A DNA stretch of 64,000 nt, taken from the NCBI GenBank assembly GCA_963793625.1, contig CAWCAT010000005.1, positions 310,001 through 374,000 of the forward strand. Reading direction: 5' to 3'. Of this stretch, positions 9,609-17,891 are shown one piece after another; the stretch's first letter is position 1; each line of letters begins with the position of its first letter. A program made the translations under genes and the position numbers. Below the pieces are notes generated by a model that was given only the letters and a program-made list of their open reading frames with translations, was not told the DNA's origin and ran no database searches. The stretch is from G963668605 sp963793625. GTDB taxonomy: Bacteria > Acidobacteriota > Terriglobia > Bryobacterales > Bryobacteraceae.

Positions 9609-9971
9609 ATGAAGATAGCGGTAGGTATAGCTCTAGCCTCGTTCATGTTACTTCTTGGCGGCTGCAACGTAGCCCCACAACCACCTGCAGCCCAGGGACC
9701 GCCTGGAGCACCGGGCCAGACCGGGCAGACGGGTCAGCAAGGACAGAGCGGACAAACCGGCCAGACTGGGCAGACTGGGCAGACGGGCGATCAAGGGCAG
9801 AGCGGACAAATCGGCCAGACAGGACAGACGGGCGATCAAGGGCGCACCGGACAAACCGGCGACACGGGACAAAAGGGCCAGACCGGCGACCAAGGCAAGG
9901 CCGCGCCATGCCCGGCGGGACAGCATCGTTCTACTACCGATACAGGAAAAGTGATTTGCGTGTCGGACTAA
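9609..9971 (+). CDS. Collagen-like (Gly-X-Y) lipoprotein
   Basis: The 120-residue protein starts with a lipoprotein signal, with lipobox LLGGC and lipidated Cys19. After a short Pro-rich spacer comes an uninterrupted run of 23 Gly-X-Y triplets (about residues 30-98), mostly GQT, GDQ and GQS. A short tail has two cysteines (APCPAGQHRSTTDTGKVICV). GGAGGAG (9596-9602) gives good initiation at 9609. Such repeats form collagen-like triple helices in some bacterial surface proteins. The Y position is often Thr, with little Pro, so any helix would not depend on hydroxyproline. It is monocistronic, between tRNA-Arg and a hairpin terminator. The biological role is unknown. Confidence 0.85.
   Translation: MKIAVGIALASFMLLLGGCNVAPQPPAAQGPPGAPGQTGQTGQQGQSGQTGQTGQTGQTGDQGQSGQIGQTGQTGDQGRTGQTGDTGQKGQTGDQGKAAPCPAGQHRSTTDTGKVICVSD
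9696..9902 (+). repeat. Gly-X-Y coding repeat tract
   Basis: About 23 nine-base units encode Gly-X-Y. The most frequent is a near-identical GGGCAGACN/GGCCAGACN unit. The tract is low complexity and prone to change length by slippage. Confidence 0.85.
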
Positions 9972-10005
9972 GCCCGACTATTACTAAGTTGAACCAAGAG
10001 CGCCC

Positions 10006-10033
10006 CCGCAACCGAAAATCGAATCGGTTGCGG
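10006..10033 (+). terminator. Hairpin terminator after collagen-like gene
   Basis: A perfect 9-bp stem CCGCAACCG/CGGTTGCGG with a 10-base A-rich loop, followed by CTCTTC. It lies 35 bases after the stop of the collagen-like gene. Confidence 0.6.
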
Positions 10034-10189
10034 CTCTTCAGCGAAAATTGCTGCTTTCCTCTTCCCGTCCGATTTCAGCTGCAAAAATCAGTATTATTTA
10101 ATTAATATTTCGTGTATACTCCTTCACAAGCATCAATGATGCCGATCTGTAGTTAGGATCCTATTCTGGGTCGGAGGAGATTCAATTTA

Positions 10190-10771
10190 ATGAGATTTGC
10201 GTTTTTTGTCGCGCTTGCATGCCTTGTGCCGGCGGCTTCCGTTTCGGCCGCCACCATTACTTTTGAAGGCTTTGAAAATCAGATTTACGGTTCCCCAATC
10301 GATCGCCTGGGTTTCACGATCGGAAATTTGGCTGGGGACGAGCAGCACTTCCACGAGATTACGTCAACGGGCTTCAGCTTGCCGAATAACGGTACCGGGG
10401 TGCTCTTGAATGACCGCGACACGAGGATCTTCGTGAACCAGGGTGGAACAAACTTCATCCTGACAAGCATAGACGTTGCGGCCGCCTTGGGAAATTCTCC
10501 GGCTGTCGGATTGACGATCACGGGTTACCTGCTTGGCGGAAGCACTGGGGTGATTACACTCGAGAGTCTCGGCCAGGGCTACACCACTCTTTCCGGCGGC
10601 GCTCTGGGCACCGTTGATCAAATCGTTTTCGACGGAATTGCCGGGCAGGGCGGATTTGTCCTCGACAATCTGACACTCAACGAGGGAGAGGCCGCCATTC
10701 CTGAACCGGGTACCTACGCGATGATGGGCTTAGGATTAACGGCCCTCGCGCTGCTGCGGCGCCGAGCCTGA
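10190..10771 (+). CDS. PEP-CTERM sorting domain protein
   Basis: This 193-residue secreted protein has a signal peptide (to about residue 20, ending VSAA) and a beta-rich body beginning ITFEGFENQIYG. It ends in the classic exosortase signal: PEP motif (IPEPGTYAM), hydrophobic helix (MGLGLTALALL), then RRRA. Family knowledge predicts export, cleavage by an exosortase and surface or exopolysaccharide association. No exosortase is in this window. GGAGGA (10173-10178) lies upstream of the ATG. A TATACT box (10115-10120) is a possible -10. The body resembles other PEP-CTERM anchor proteins but has no recognisable enzyme motif. Confidence 0.88.
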   Translation: MRFAFFVALACLVPAASVSAATITFEGFENQIYGSPIDRLGFTIGNLAGDEQHFHEITSTGFSLPNNGTGVLLNDRDTRIFVNQGGTNFILTSIDVAAALGNSPAVGLTITGYLLGGSTGVITLESLGQGYTTLSGGALGTVDQIVFDGIAGQGGFVLDNLTLNEGEAAIPEPGTYAMMGLGLTALALLRRRA

Positions 10772-10830
10772 GCGCCTTCTTATCTTCGGGCCAGTGAGGC
10801 TTTGACGCTGCACTGGCTTCGTGCCTCGAA

Positions 10831-11737
10831 TTATTCCTCCCTAATCTCGACGCGATATTCGTCGGCCCAAGTCAGCTTCGCGCTTTGAATCTGCATGTAA
10901 TTCAGCGGACCCACCGGTTCTGCCCGATGGCGGTCGGCCGCGAAACTAACTCCCCTTGCAAGCCACCCCTTCCCTAACTGCATGGTGACAAAATACTGCC
11001 CAGGTGCGAGATCTCCAGGTGCGAGATCTCCCAGCACAAGGCTATCTCCCGCTCTAAGATACAGGAATCGGACGGGATTCCCAGTCCCGTGCTTCACCCT
11101 GACCTTAACAGCGGCATCCAGCGCGGAGAGGTTTACTATCTCGAGTTGCCCCTGACCATACGGAGGTTGCGGTTGAATCAAACTGCCGGTCGGCGGTCGA
11201 ATCAATTGTTCCCTTCCGGTGCGTCGGTCGGCTAATGAGAACGATCTTCTTCAGTTGCAGTGCGCGCCGTAACCGCAGCGGTTCCCGACTTCCGAACTTC
11301 GGGCAAACGCATCAAGGCCCACGTCTGAAGGTTCTCTACTGCCGAGGTGAGATCGGCGACGAATCAACAGCCAGGCTTGGGCGAGGTATGCCGGACGGGA
11401 ACATCGAACTGAGTGCGACAACAGGTGCATGAAGGACGCTGTAGATATACCAGGCGATTATGATCGGCGTAACTGAGAGAGTAATGCAGAGCAGAACCCC
11501 CGGTCCGGGGACCCAGCGCAATCGCGCGAGTGTGCCCATTCGACGCTTCCTGAAACCAGATGTTCTTACAGATTTAGGTTAAGCCCGCTGTTTCAATCGC
11601 GGGCCAGAAAAGCGGTCAGGATGCCAGACCTTAACCAAGTCGAGATAAGCTTGCCGGATTTCACTTACAGGAGATCCGTCGGGAAGCCCGAGGACACGAA
11701 GGGCCTCGAGTCTTTTGAGCGGAATCCGATGATCCAT
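10831..11737 (-). pseudogene. J-domain (DnaJ-like) membrane protein, interrupted
   Basis: The 5' part encodes a J-domain: LKRLEALRVLGLPDGSP, then AYLDLVKVWHPDRFSG with the diagnostic HPD. An in-frame TAA at 11579-11581 stops it before the last J-domain helix. Beyond that stop the same frame continues into a membrane helix (LLCITLSVTPIIIAWYIY). In another frame (10831-11205) there is a globular C-terminal segment, LEIVNLSALDAAVKVRVK to DEYRVEIREE. The order (J-domain, membrane helix, C-terminal beta domain) fits acidobacterial J-domain membrane proteins. I read it as one gene with a stop, at least one frameshift and probably missing bases near 11575. It would recruit an Hsp70. Alternatively these are separate decaying fragments. 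Confidence 0.5.
11001..11030. repeat. 15-bp perfect tandem duplication
   Basis: CAGGTGCGAGATCTC occurs twice head to tail. It adds five residues in frame, turning GDLAP into GDLAPGDLAP in the C-terminal domain of the interrupted J-domain protein. Confidence 0.9.
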
Positions 11738-11822
11738 TCTCTGCGCGCCCTCGCGGCGCTTCTGAATATAGCAACACTGAAGCCGCAACGAGGACTAATT
11801 TTGAGGCCACTTTCATGACGAG

Positions 11823-12445
11823 TTAGGAAGCTTGCAACTCCGGGTGGGCGCGAGCTTCGAATACTGCGTTGGCGATGGCAAAAATTCCGTGCTGTGGAAT
11901 CCAGAAATCTCCCAGGTGGGCTTGCTCGGGCAAGGGACCGGGAGGGCCAAGGTCGAGGCTCGCGAGCTTCGCACGGCTCGAGGCGACGGACCAGATCCAT
12001 CGCGGATTCGCGGTGAAAGCGTTTCCGTTCGGTGTGGGAGCGACCCAACAGCGTTCATGCAGTTGGTTGCGGGCGTGGAGGCGAGCGTCACCTGCCAATC
12101 GAGACGTTGCTGGCCGTCGAGCGTTACCGTGAACTCGTCCGGGCTGCTCCACTCCAGGGTGATGGGCTCGACCGCGTTTTTGCTGATCGCCTTGCCGAAA
12201 TAGCGCGGGCAGGACTGTTCCGGTTGAACGTCCTGGTGGAACGTCCATCGGCCGTCGGGGTCGCGATGCCAGACGGACGTGTAACCGGGTCCCAGTGACG
12301 ACGCACTGAATCTGCGTAGCGCCAAAATGTGACCAGATTGGAACGGTAGCCCGAGGATGGCGTACCCGGAAAAACGATCGCCGCTTCCGGCGGGCAGCGC
12401 CATCTGCTTTTCGATCTCCTCCACCATGGCTCTGGGTTTTTCCAT
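11823..12445 (-). CDS. Conserved protein of unknown function, frameshifted
   Basis: The ATG at 12445 follows AAGGAAG and begins MEKPRAMVEEIEKQMALP. The body GYAILGLPFQSGHILALRRF, SVWHRDPDGRWTFHQDV and EWSSPDEFTVTL has a beta-rich, lipocalin- or START-like composition. After a frame change near 12060 it continues PNGNAFTANPRWIWSVASS and HLGDFWIPQHGIFAIANAVF. It is the last gene of the minus-strand operon that starts with the methanethiol-oxidase homologue, eleven bases after the nitroreductase-like gene. I do not recognise the family by name. The conserved Trp and Pro positions suggest a binding rather than catalytic domain, but that is guesswork. Confidence 0.55.
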
Positions 12446-12456
12446 ATAGCTTCCTT

Positions 12457-13779
12457 TCAGGCCGGCTGTTCCGGATGCCAGCAAACCATGTGCTCGGCGT
12501 GAGTCTTGAGGTACGCTCCCGGTTTGTAAAACCGATCGTAAAACTCGAGGTCGAGATGGTGCGCCTGCAGATACGTGATCAGGAATATGGAAGGGACCGT
12601 GCCGGGAAACTTCCCGAACGTATCGTAGATGTACTGAGCCTGCAGTGCGACGCATTCCCGGAATTCTTCGCTGTGCACCTGAGCGGCGGAGCGCACACTG
12701 GCTGAGTCCTTCCATGGTCCCGGGGTACCCGGATGAAACGGACCGCCAGGGCCGAACTTTCGCTCGCAGACGGCGTCCACCGCAGCGCGCATGTTGGGGT
12801 AGTGAGGAAGGCAGAATCCTTCCATGACGCCCTCCAAACCAGTGGGATTCGGGTAGGGCCAGCGCTCGTCAGTATCGTAACGAAATCCAAGACCGGGGAC
12901 CTCCGGTGCACCGCTCGCGCCTAATGCGGCGTACGGGTCGATGCCGTCGAACATCCAGCCTCCCAAGCCCATGGCCTGCAGTGCGAGGGCACCTGCGTAA
13001 CAACTCGTGGAAAGCTCAACCGTCATTTCGGCCAACGCCGTCTGCTCCAGAAACGTGAGGGTCCAGGTGTTGCTCGGGTCCACGAGGCGTCGGAATTTCT
13101 CGATACCGGGAATCGGTCTGCGATGGATATCGTCCGTGACTACCAGGCCGTTCTGCAGCATGTAACAGAGTGTGAGCAGGACGTGCTGTGCCAGATCTCC
13201 AACCGGGAGCACGAGTAACGTGCCGGGCTGATTTACAACCCAGGTATTGTGCGCTTCCACATAGGGCGTCTGCGGAGGCAATCCGAGCCGTCCAGTTCGG
13301 ATTTTGCGAACGTGCCTGCGCAGGCCGCTGATAAGCTCTTCGATGCCGGAGTTGCCGTTTGAGTCGTGAATTGCCGGCGTGTCGCGCACATCGAGCACGT
13401 ACACTCCGTCATCATCGGTAAAGAAGGTTTTGCTCGTGTGAAAGCCCGCAGCCGAAGGGAATGTGCGGCCACCCGCGGCCGCCGCATAGTTCGAAAGGTG
13501 GGGCGCATAGAGCTGCGCACGCTGGATCATGTCGTGCCAACCCGTGTTGCCGCCACAGGCCGTGACGACGATCATTTTCTCCAGTTCGGAAAGTGGCATG
13601 GGTGCATGCCGCGACTTGTAGGCGAAGACGCCGTCAGGAATCTCCGCACCCATAAAGAAGCGCCGGGAGCGACGGCCCAGGAGCGCCTGGACCAGGCTGA
13701 ATCCGAGCATTTCCGTGAGCCCCTTCGGAACTGCGGGGTTCTCGGTCAACGTGGTTTCGAAGCGTTTCAATTCCTGCAT
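12457..13779 (-). CDS. Nitroreductase-like protein of unknown function
   Basis: This 440-residue cytoplasmic-looking protein starts at the ATG at 13779 (GGAGACC upstream), overlapping the preceding methyltransferase gene by 13 bases. Near the N-terminus GRRSRRFFMGAEIPDG followed by SRHAPMPLSELEKMIVVTA resembles the FMN-contacting start of nitroreductases. The rest (TWTLTFLEQTALAEM, CYAGALALQAMGLGGWM, EGFCLPHYPNMRAAVDAV) is reminiscent of that fold but much longer than the usual 200 residues. If it is flavin-dependent it could reduce a product of the operon; this is not shown. Neighbours are an SBP56 homologue, OsmC and a methyltransferase, all in the same direction. Confidence 0.55.
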   Translation of the reverse strand: MQELKRFETTLTENPAVPKGLTEMLGFSLVQALLGRRSRRFFMGAEIPDGVFAYKSRHAPMPLSELEKMIVVTACGGNTGWHDMIQRAQLYAPHLSNYAAAAGGRTFPSAAGFHTSKTFFTDDDGVYVLDVRDTPAIHDSNGNSGIEELISGLRRHVRKIRTGRLGLPPQTPYVEAHNTWVVNQPGTLLVLPVGDLAQHVLLTLCYMLQNGLVVTDDIHRRPIPGIEKFRRLVDPSNTWTLTFLEQTALAEMTVELSTSCYAGALALQAMGLGGWMFDGIDPYAALGASGAPEVPGLGFRYDTDERWPYPNPTGLEGVMEGFCLPHYPNMRAAVDAVCERKFGPGGPFHPGTPGPWKDSASVRSAAQVHSEEFRECVALQAQYIYDTFGKFPGTVPSIFLITYLQAHHLDLEFYDRFYKPGAYLKTHAEHMVCWHPEQPA

Positions 13780-14597
13780 AAAGGTCTCCGTCCGGACGCC
13801 ACGACAAACTCTCCGGGCAGGGAGTAGCCGTCGCCAACACGATAGGCTTCGATGGAATCCAGGTATTCTGCGTGAGCCTCAAAACGCGTCCGCTCATCGA
13901 AGCGCGAGTAGGCCATGGCGACCGGGCCACCGATGAACGCTGCTCCGATCGCATCGTCCGCCGTGTCGTACTCGACCGGCGATGAAAGACGCTCTGCTTC
14001 GACATTTGAAAAACCTGCTTCTTCCAGCGCGAAACGCAGGGAGTCTCCCGTGCCCAACTGAAAGAACAAGGGACAGACATCCGACTCCACGCGCGCATCG
14101 ATTACCGGAAAAATGCCAGCCCAGCCGCAACGGTTACGCTGTCCCCAGACAGCCACCGCGACCCTTCCGCCAGGCTTAAGCACGCACAACAGCGAACGCA
14201 GTGCGGCGACTGGATCGGGGACATACATCAGGCCCAGCGAGCACAGTGCCACGTCAAAACTGCCCTCGACGAAGTCCAGATCCTCCAGGCCGGCACGCTG
14301 AAAGGTTACGTTCGCAACTCCCCGCCGCACTGCCTCCGAGCGCGCCCGTTTGACCATCCCATCGGAAATGTCTGTTCCGATGACTGACCCTGAAGGCGCC
14401 ACCGACGCCGCTGCGGGAAACGATGTTAACCCCGTCCCGCATGCGGCGTCCAGCACGCGCTCGCCAGGTTGAAGCGCTGCCAGCGCGAGCATCCGCCTCT
14501 GTGCGGGCTCGATCTGCCGGCTCCAGCATCCCTCGTAATCCGCGGCAGCCCGATCCCAGCCATAGCGCTGAATTCTGTACTGTAGCTTTGCCTCCAC
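13767..14597 (-). CDS. Class I SAM-dependent methyltransferase
   Basis: I place the start at GTG 14597 because AGGAGGAG sits five bases before it; a longer frame upstream overlaps the OsmC gene. Motif I is VLDAACGTGLTSFPAA, with IGTDISDGMVKRAR and the acidic strand end in LEDLDFVEGSFDVALCSLGL. PGGRVAVAVWG follows. Length (276) is normal. The fold resembles UbiE/Methyltransf_11-type small-molecule methyltransferases. The start lies three bases past the OsmC stop, and its own end overlaps the next gene, so the operon is tightly coupled. The substrate is unknown; in this neighbourhood a thiol or selenol is an attractive but untested idea. Confidence 0.82.
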   Translation of the reverse strand: MEAKLQYRIQRYGWDRAAADYEGCWSRQIEPAQRRMLALAALQPGERVLDAACGTGLTSFPAAASVAPSGSVIGTDISDGMVKRARSEAVRRGVANVTFQRAGLEDLDFVEGSFDVALCSLGLMYVPDPVAALRSLLCVLKPGGRVAVAVWGQRNRCGWAGIFPVIDARVESDVCPLFFQLGTGDSLRFALEEAGFSNVEAERLSSPVEYDTADDAIGAAFIGGPVAMAYSRFDERTRFEAHAEYLDSIEAYRVGDGYSLPGEFVVASGRRPLCRN

Positions 14598-14599
14598 CG

Positions 14600-15109
14600 C
14601 TACTCCTCCTGCACAATCCGGATGTCCATCCGCACGTCTTGCGGATCCTGCCAAACGTGAAGATAGGAACTGGCCTGGTTCGCTTCCTCCAGTACGCGCC
14701 GCAACTCCTCGGCGGGCGCGTCACTGGCGGCCGTGACGATGCAGCGCACCTGACGGTAGCCCGGTCTAACGGCGTCGAGGCCGTACTCAGCGCGGGTGTC
14801 ATAATCGGCTTGTACCTCGACCTCCAACGATCGGATCGTTACGCCGCGACGGGCGGCCCACATCGCATAACCGATCGCGAGACAACTGCCGAGAGACGCC
14901 CGGCCGAGAATGCCTGGATTGGGACCACTATCTGCCCCGCCGGACTTCCCGGACATATCCGCTATCAGCCGCCACTTTCCCTCTTCGATCTCGCACGCCA
15001 ACCCCTCGCGCAAACGGACCTTCGTTACGGCGGTTCCGCACCCATGCGATGGGCGCAGCTGAAGCGCACGGATGTTCCTCTCCATGACAGTCCTGATCAT
15101 TTCAAGCAT
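14600..15109 (-). CDS. OsmC family protein (peroxiredoxin-like)
   Basis: A 169-residue protein with the OsmC fold pattern: a beta-rich N-terminus, then NPGILGRASLGSCLAIGYAMWAA, where the central helix carries the expected Cys. The second conserved region is in the C-terminal half (RQVRCIVTAASDAPAEELRRVLEEA), which holds another Cys. OsmC proteins reduce organic hydroperoxides or handle thiol adducts. AAGGAG lies before the ATG at 15109. It sits between a NicO-like membrane protein and the methyltransferase in the methanethiol-oxidase operon. A second OsmC homologue (17319-17819) diverges from the operon start. The functional partner is inferred. Confidence 0.82.
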   Translation of the reverse strand: MLEMIRTVMERNIRALQLRPSHGCGTAVTKVRLREGLACEIEEGKWRLIADMSGKSGGADSGPNPGILGRASLGSCLAIGYAMWAARRGVTIRSLEVEVQADYDTRAEYGLDAVRPGYRQVRCIVTAASDAPAEELRRVLEEANQASSYLHVWQDPQDVRMDIRIVQEE

Positions 15110-15135
15110 CGGAACTCCTTGGTGGGATTCTGTCG

Positions 15136-15762
15136 TTAGAGCGCAAGCGTCAGGGCGCCCGTCGCAACCAACGCAAGCGCCCAGATCCGGTCGAGGTTAA
15201 ACCATGCCCGGCGCAATAGCGCCACACCGAATTTTTCGAACACCAGCGCGGCTACTATCGCAGTGACCAGAAGGTAGCCCGCGGCGTGCGCCCCTGTCGC
15301 CAGAAAAGCCACCGGTGCACTGGCTGCCGTTGCGCAATGTTGCTGACCGGCGGTCATGGTCATGCCGAGGAATAGCGGCACGACCATAAGTCCCGCGCCA
15401 TGGGCTGAGGCCATGAGAAACGACCATAAGGTCAACCCTCCCATTCCAACTTTCATACCCGACCAGCGCGGATGACGGTGCCGCAGGATCCTGGAAGCCC
15501 CGAGCAGCAAGAGAAAAGCGGCCAGTACCCATTTAAGGATTCCGAGCGGCAGAACTGTGCCTAGTGCCACCGCCAAAGCAACCGCTACAATCACTGCCAG
15601 TGCATGGCCGAAGGCTAGCGGCAAGAGGGCCTGGTACACTGCGGCGCGCCGCTTCTCCTGCATGCCGAGAGCGACTGCAAACAGCCATCCCATCCCGGGA
15701 TTGATTCCGTGAAATGCACCCAATCCTATGAGTGCCAGCCACGACGTCGCTTGATCCGTCAT
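15136..15762 (-). CDS. NicO/RcnA-like polytopic membrane protein
   Basis: This protein of about 208 residues has six hydrophobic helices and a His-rich first helix (LIGLGAFHGINPGMGWLF). LAFGHALAVIVAVALAV and SFLMASAHGAGLMVVPLF follow. The His/Asn signature and helix pattern resemble NicO/RcnA or UreH-type transporters of metals or small sulfur compounds. ATG at 15762 has a GAGG site; a GTG at 15774 overlapping the upstream stop is possible. It directly follows the SBP56 homologue and may export a metal or product linked to it. The family assignment is by pattern only. Confidence 0.6.
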   Translation of the reverse strand: MTDQATSWLALIGLGAFHGINPGMGWLFAVALGMQEKRRAAVYQALLPLAFGHALAVIVAVALAVALGTVLPLGILKWVLAAFLLLLGASRILRHRHPRWSGMKVGMGGLTLWSFLMASAHGAGLMVVPLFLGMTMTAGQQHCATAASAPVAFLATGAHAAGYLLVTAIVAALVFEKFGVALLRRAWFNLDRIWALALVATGALTLAL

Positions 15763-15770
15763 GGCTCGCC

Positions 15771-17174
15771 TCACGAGTAACAGTAGGAATCGGAGGAAGC
15801 GTCGCCTCCCTCCAGCCGGACCTGGTGTGGACGCATGTCGCTGAGTTGCAGGAAGAACTTCGAATCCAAACGCATCCCGCCTTGTTCCGGCACATCGATT
15901 TTAGCCATCCAGCCGCTTATACCTTCGGGATAGAACTGCTCATCCCAGCTGCGGTAGAGCGAGTTGGTCAGATACACACGCTTACCATCGCGACTGACCT
16001 CAACCATCTGCGGCCCGCCTTTCAATGGGTTTCCAGGGTGTGCCGGGTGCTCCGCCCGACGCACCATTCCACCGAGTTGAAGCGTCGCCGTCAGAACCGG
16101 GTGGAACGGGTCGCTAACGTCATATTGGCGGAACTCGCCCGAGCCCCAGCAGGAGACATACAAGAATCGATCATCCACCGAAAGATCGATGTCGGTAACC
16201 AGCGGGGCCACCGCGCCGAAGCCTTTCAGCAGCGGCGGCAACCGGTCCGGATCAGCTGGCTCGGCTGGAATTTCGATCACTTTGCGGATCTTCCACTGTC
16301 CATTTCCGTTGGTACCTTCGCGGTGCCACAGCCATACGGAAGAGGAAAGATCCTTCAGACTCGTAACTACTCCGACGAATCCATAGGTCTCCGTGGGATT
16401 GTGTGCAGGCCTGATTTCGAGCACCATCTGCTGCTCCGGACCAAGCTCCAGCACCTGCTGGTGGCGGCGCTTGCGCAAATCCCAAACGTGAACCGCGTGG
16501 CCATATTTTCCGGCTAGAAGCAGCTCAGGATTGACACCATCCTCTACCATCTTCGGAGTGCCCCACTCGCTTGTGAGCAGAGTGTCGTGTCCCAGGTGCC
16601 ACCAGAAATCGTAGCTCAGGTTCTGAGGGCCACGGTCTGCCTCCCAGCGACCTTCGATTTTGAAGTTCTCGGGGTCCATGAGGAAGATTCCACCCGGGCC
16701 GTCGCCATCCGGATTCCCGAGCGCGTTCATGTAAACTCCTTCAGGCCCGCAGTGGGAGGTATGCGGGCGACTGTATCCGGTGGCTTTGATGACTTCCTCT
16801 GGTTCGATTACCTTTGTGATCCGGGGATTGCGGGGATCCGGTTTAGTATCGATGATGTGAATCCGCGAAGAACGCAGGCCCGGAACAATCAGGTAGCGAC
16901 GCTCCATGTGAGGGTGTGGCGCGTGAGGGCACAAGCAGGAACTGCACGCATTCCAACCGAAATGATGTAGTTCGTCGCCGGCCTTCGGCATGTCGAGCCG
17001 GTTGATTAACTGCCCGTAGCTGCTTGAAGCGAGATCGGCATCGACCACTCCGAGAGCATCGGGCTTGCTCGGATCCGAATTGAGCATGGTCACATAGGCC
17101 AACTTCTCCGGTTTCCCCTGCATCGCCATTTTGGGTGAAGGATAGAATGTCTGATCGGGTCGCCATTGGTCCAT
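15771..17174 (-). CDS. Selenium-binding protein SBP56 / methanethiol oxidase homologue
   Basis: Length (467) and sequence match the SBP56 family throughout. Landmarks are FGWNACSSCLCPHAP (the CSSC centre), YSRPHTSHCGPEGVYM, SYDFWWHLGHDTLLTSEWGT and TDIDLSVDDRFLYVSCWGSG. Bacterial members characterised as methanethiol oxidases are copper-dependent and convert methanethiol to formaldehyde, hydrogen sulfide and hydrogen peroxide; those enzymes carry a Sec-type leader, which is absent here. The protein is therefore probably cytoplasmic. ATG 17174 follows GGAGGAC. It heads a six-gene minus-strand operon. The peroxide product would fit the adjacent OsmC genes. The family is certain; the reaction is inferred. 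Confidence 0.9.
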   Translation of the reverse strand: MDQWRPDQTFYPSPKMAMQGKPEKLAYVTMLNSDPSKPDALGVVDADLASSSYGQLINRLDMPKAGDELHHFGWNACSSCLCPHAPHPHMERRYLIVPGLRSSRIHIIDTKPDPRNPRITKVIEPEEVIKATGYSRPHTSHCGPEGVYMNALGNPDGDGPGGIFLMDPENFKIEGRWEADRGPQNLSYDFWWHLGHDTLLTSEWGTPKMVEDGVNPELLLAGKYGHAVHVWDLRKRRHQQVLELGPEQQMVLEIRPAHNPTETYGFVGVVTSLKDLSSSVWLWHREGTNGNGQWKIRKVIEIPAEPADPDRLPPLLKGFGAVAPLVTDIDLSVDDRFLYVSCWGSGEFRQYDVSDPFHPVLTATLQLGGMVRRAEHPAHPGNPLKGGPQMVEVSRDGKRVYLTNSLYRSWDEQFYPEGISGWMAKIDVPEQGGMRLDSKFFLQLSDMRPHQVRLEGGDASSDSYCYS

Positions 17175-17318
17175 TTTGTTTGTCCTCCTGCGCCGGCCGT
17201 GAAATGCCGCGCTTACAGATCCATTAAGCCGGTGGCGGCCTGTCCCGGTCCTTTAAGAGTGCTGGCGATTTTCTGAAGTTTTCCTGAACGGCAATGCGGG
17301 CGGCGCGAAAATAGGGTC

Positions 17319-17819
17319 ATGAATCGTGAAGAACTGCGCGCTTCCCAAGCGCCGCTGAAGCAGCGATATCGTGAAGATCCAGAAGCGGCGCTGATCACAC
17401 TCACAGCTGAAGGACGACTTGGTGAGGGTCTCGCCTGCCGCGTCGAGACCGGCCGCGCCCTGGTCGAAGCGGGACTGCATCCGGCAACCGGGGGCACCGG
17501 CCAACAGGCCTGCTCAGGCGACATGCTCTTACAGGCCCTGGTAGCGTGCGCCGGGGTGACTCTGTCCGCGGTGGCAACTTCGCTAGGAATCGAACTTCGG
17601 GGCGGACACCTCACGGCTGAAGGCGATCTCGATTTCCGGGGAACTCTCGGGGTGGCTAAAGACGCGCCGGTGGGTTTCCGCGAGATCCGCCTTCGCATCT
17701 CGCTCGATAGCGATGCTTCCCCGGAGGAGCGGCAGAAGTTGCTGGAACTGACGGAGCGATATTGCGTCGTTTACCAGACCCTCCGCAACGGGCCTTACTT
17801 GACTGCATCGTACGGTTAA
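17319..17819 (+). CDS. OsmC family protein, divergent copy
   Basis: The 166-residue protein shows the two conserved Cys regions of OsmC: GTGQQACSGDMLLQALVACAG and ELTERYCVVYQTL. The middle strands GVAKDAPVGFREIRLRI also fit. It diverges from the SBP56 homologue with a 144-base intergenic region that must hold both promoters. It differs clearly from the OsmC at 14600-15109, so it is not a recent duplicate. The likely role is reduction of hydroperoxides or activated thiols. Initiation at 17319 has only a weak AGGG site. Confidence 0.85.
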   Translation: MNREELRASQAPLKQRYREDPEAALITLTAEGRLGEGLACRVETGRALVEAGLHPATGGTGQQACSGDMLLQALVACAGVTLSAVATSLGIELRGGHLTAEGDLDFRGTLGVAKDAPVGFREIRLRISLDSDASPEERQKLLELTERYCVVYQTLRNGPYLTASYG

Positions 17820-17891
17820 TGAGTTGAATTGACCCGTGGCCGATGTTAATTTGTGGAAAAGGAAGAGGGTAGTACTGCCCGAGCAGCTGGG

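Noticed and set aside
9643..9926. Two minus-strand frames across the collagen-like gene
   Set aside because: They mirror the Gly-X-Y repeat and lack start signals; the plus-strand lipoprotein has a lipobox and GGAGGAG.
14598..14802. Longer N-terminus of the methyltransferase
   Set aside because: It overlaps the OsmC gene and has no methyltransferase-like sequence; GTG 14597 has a strong ribosome site.
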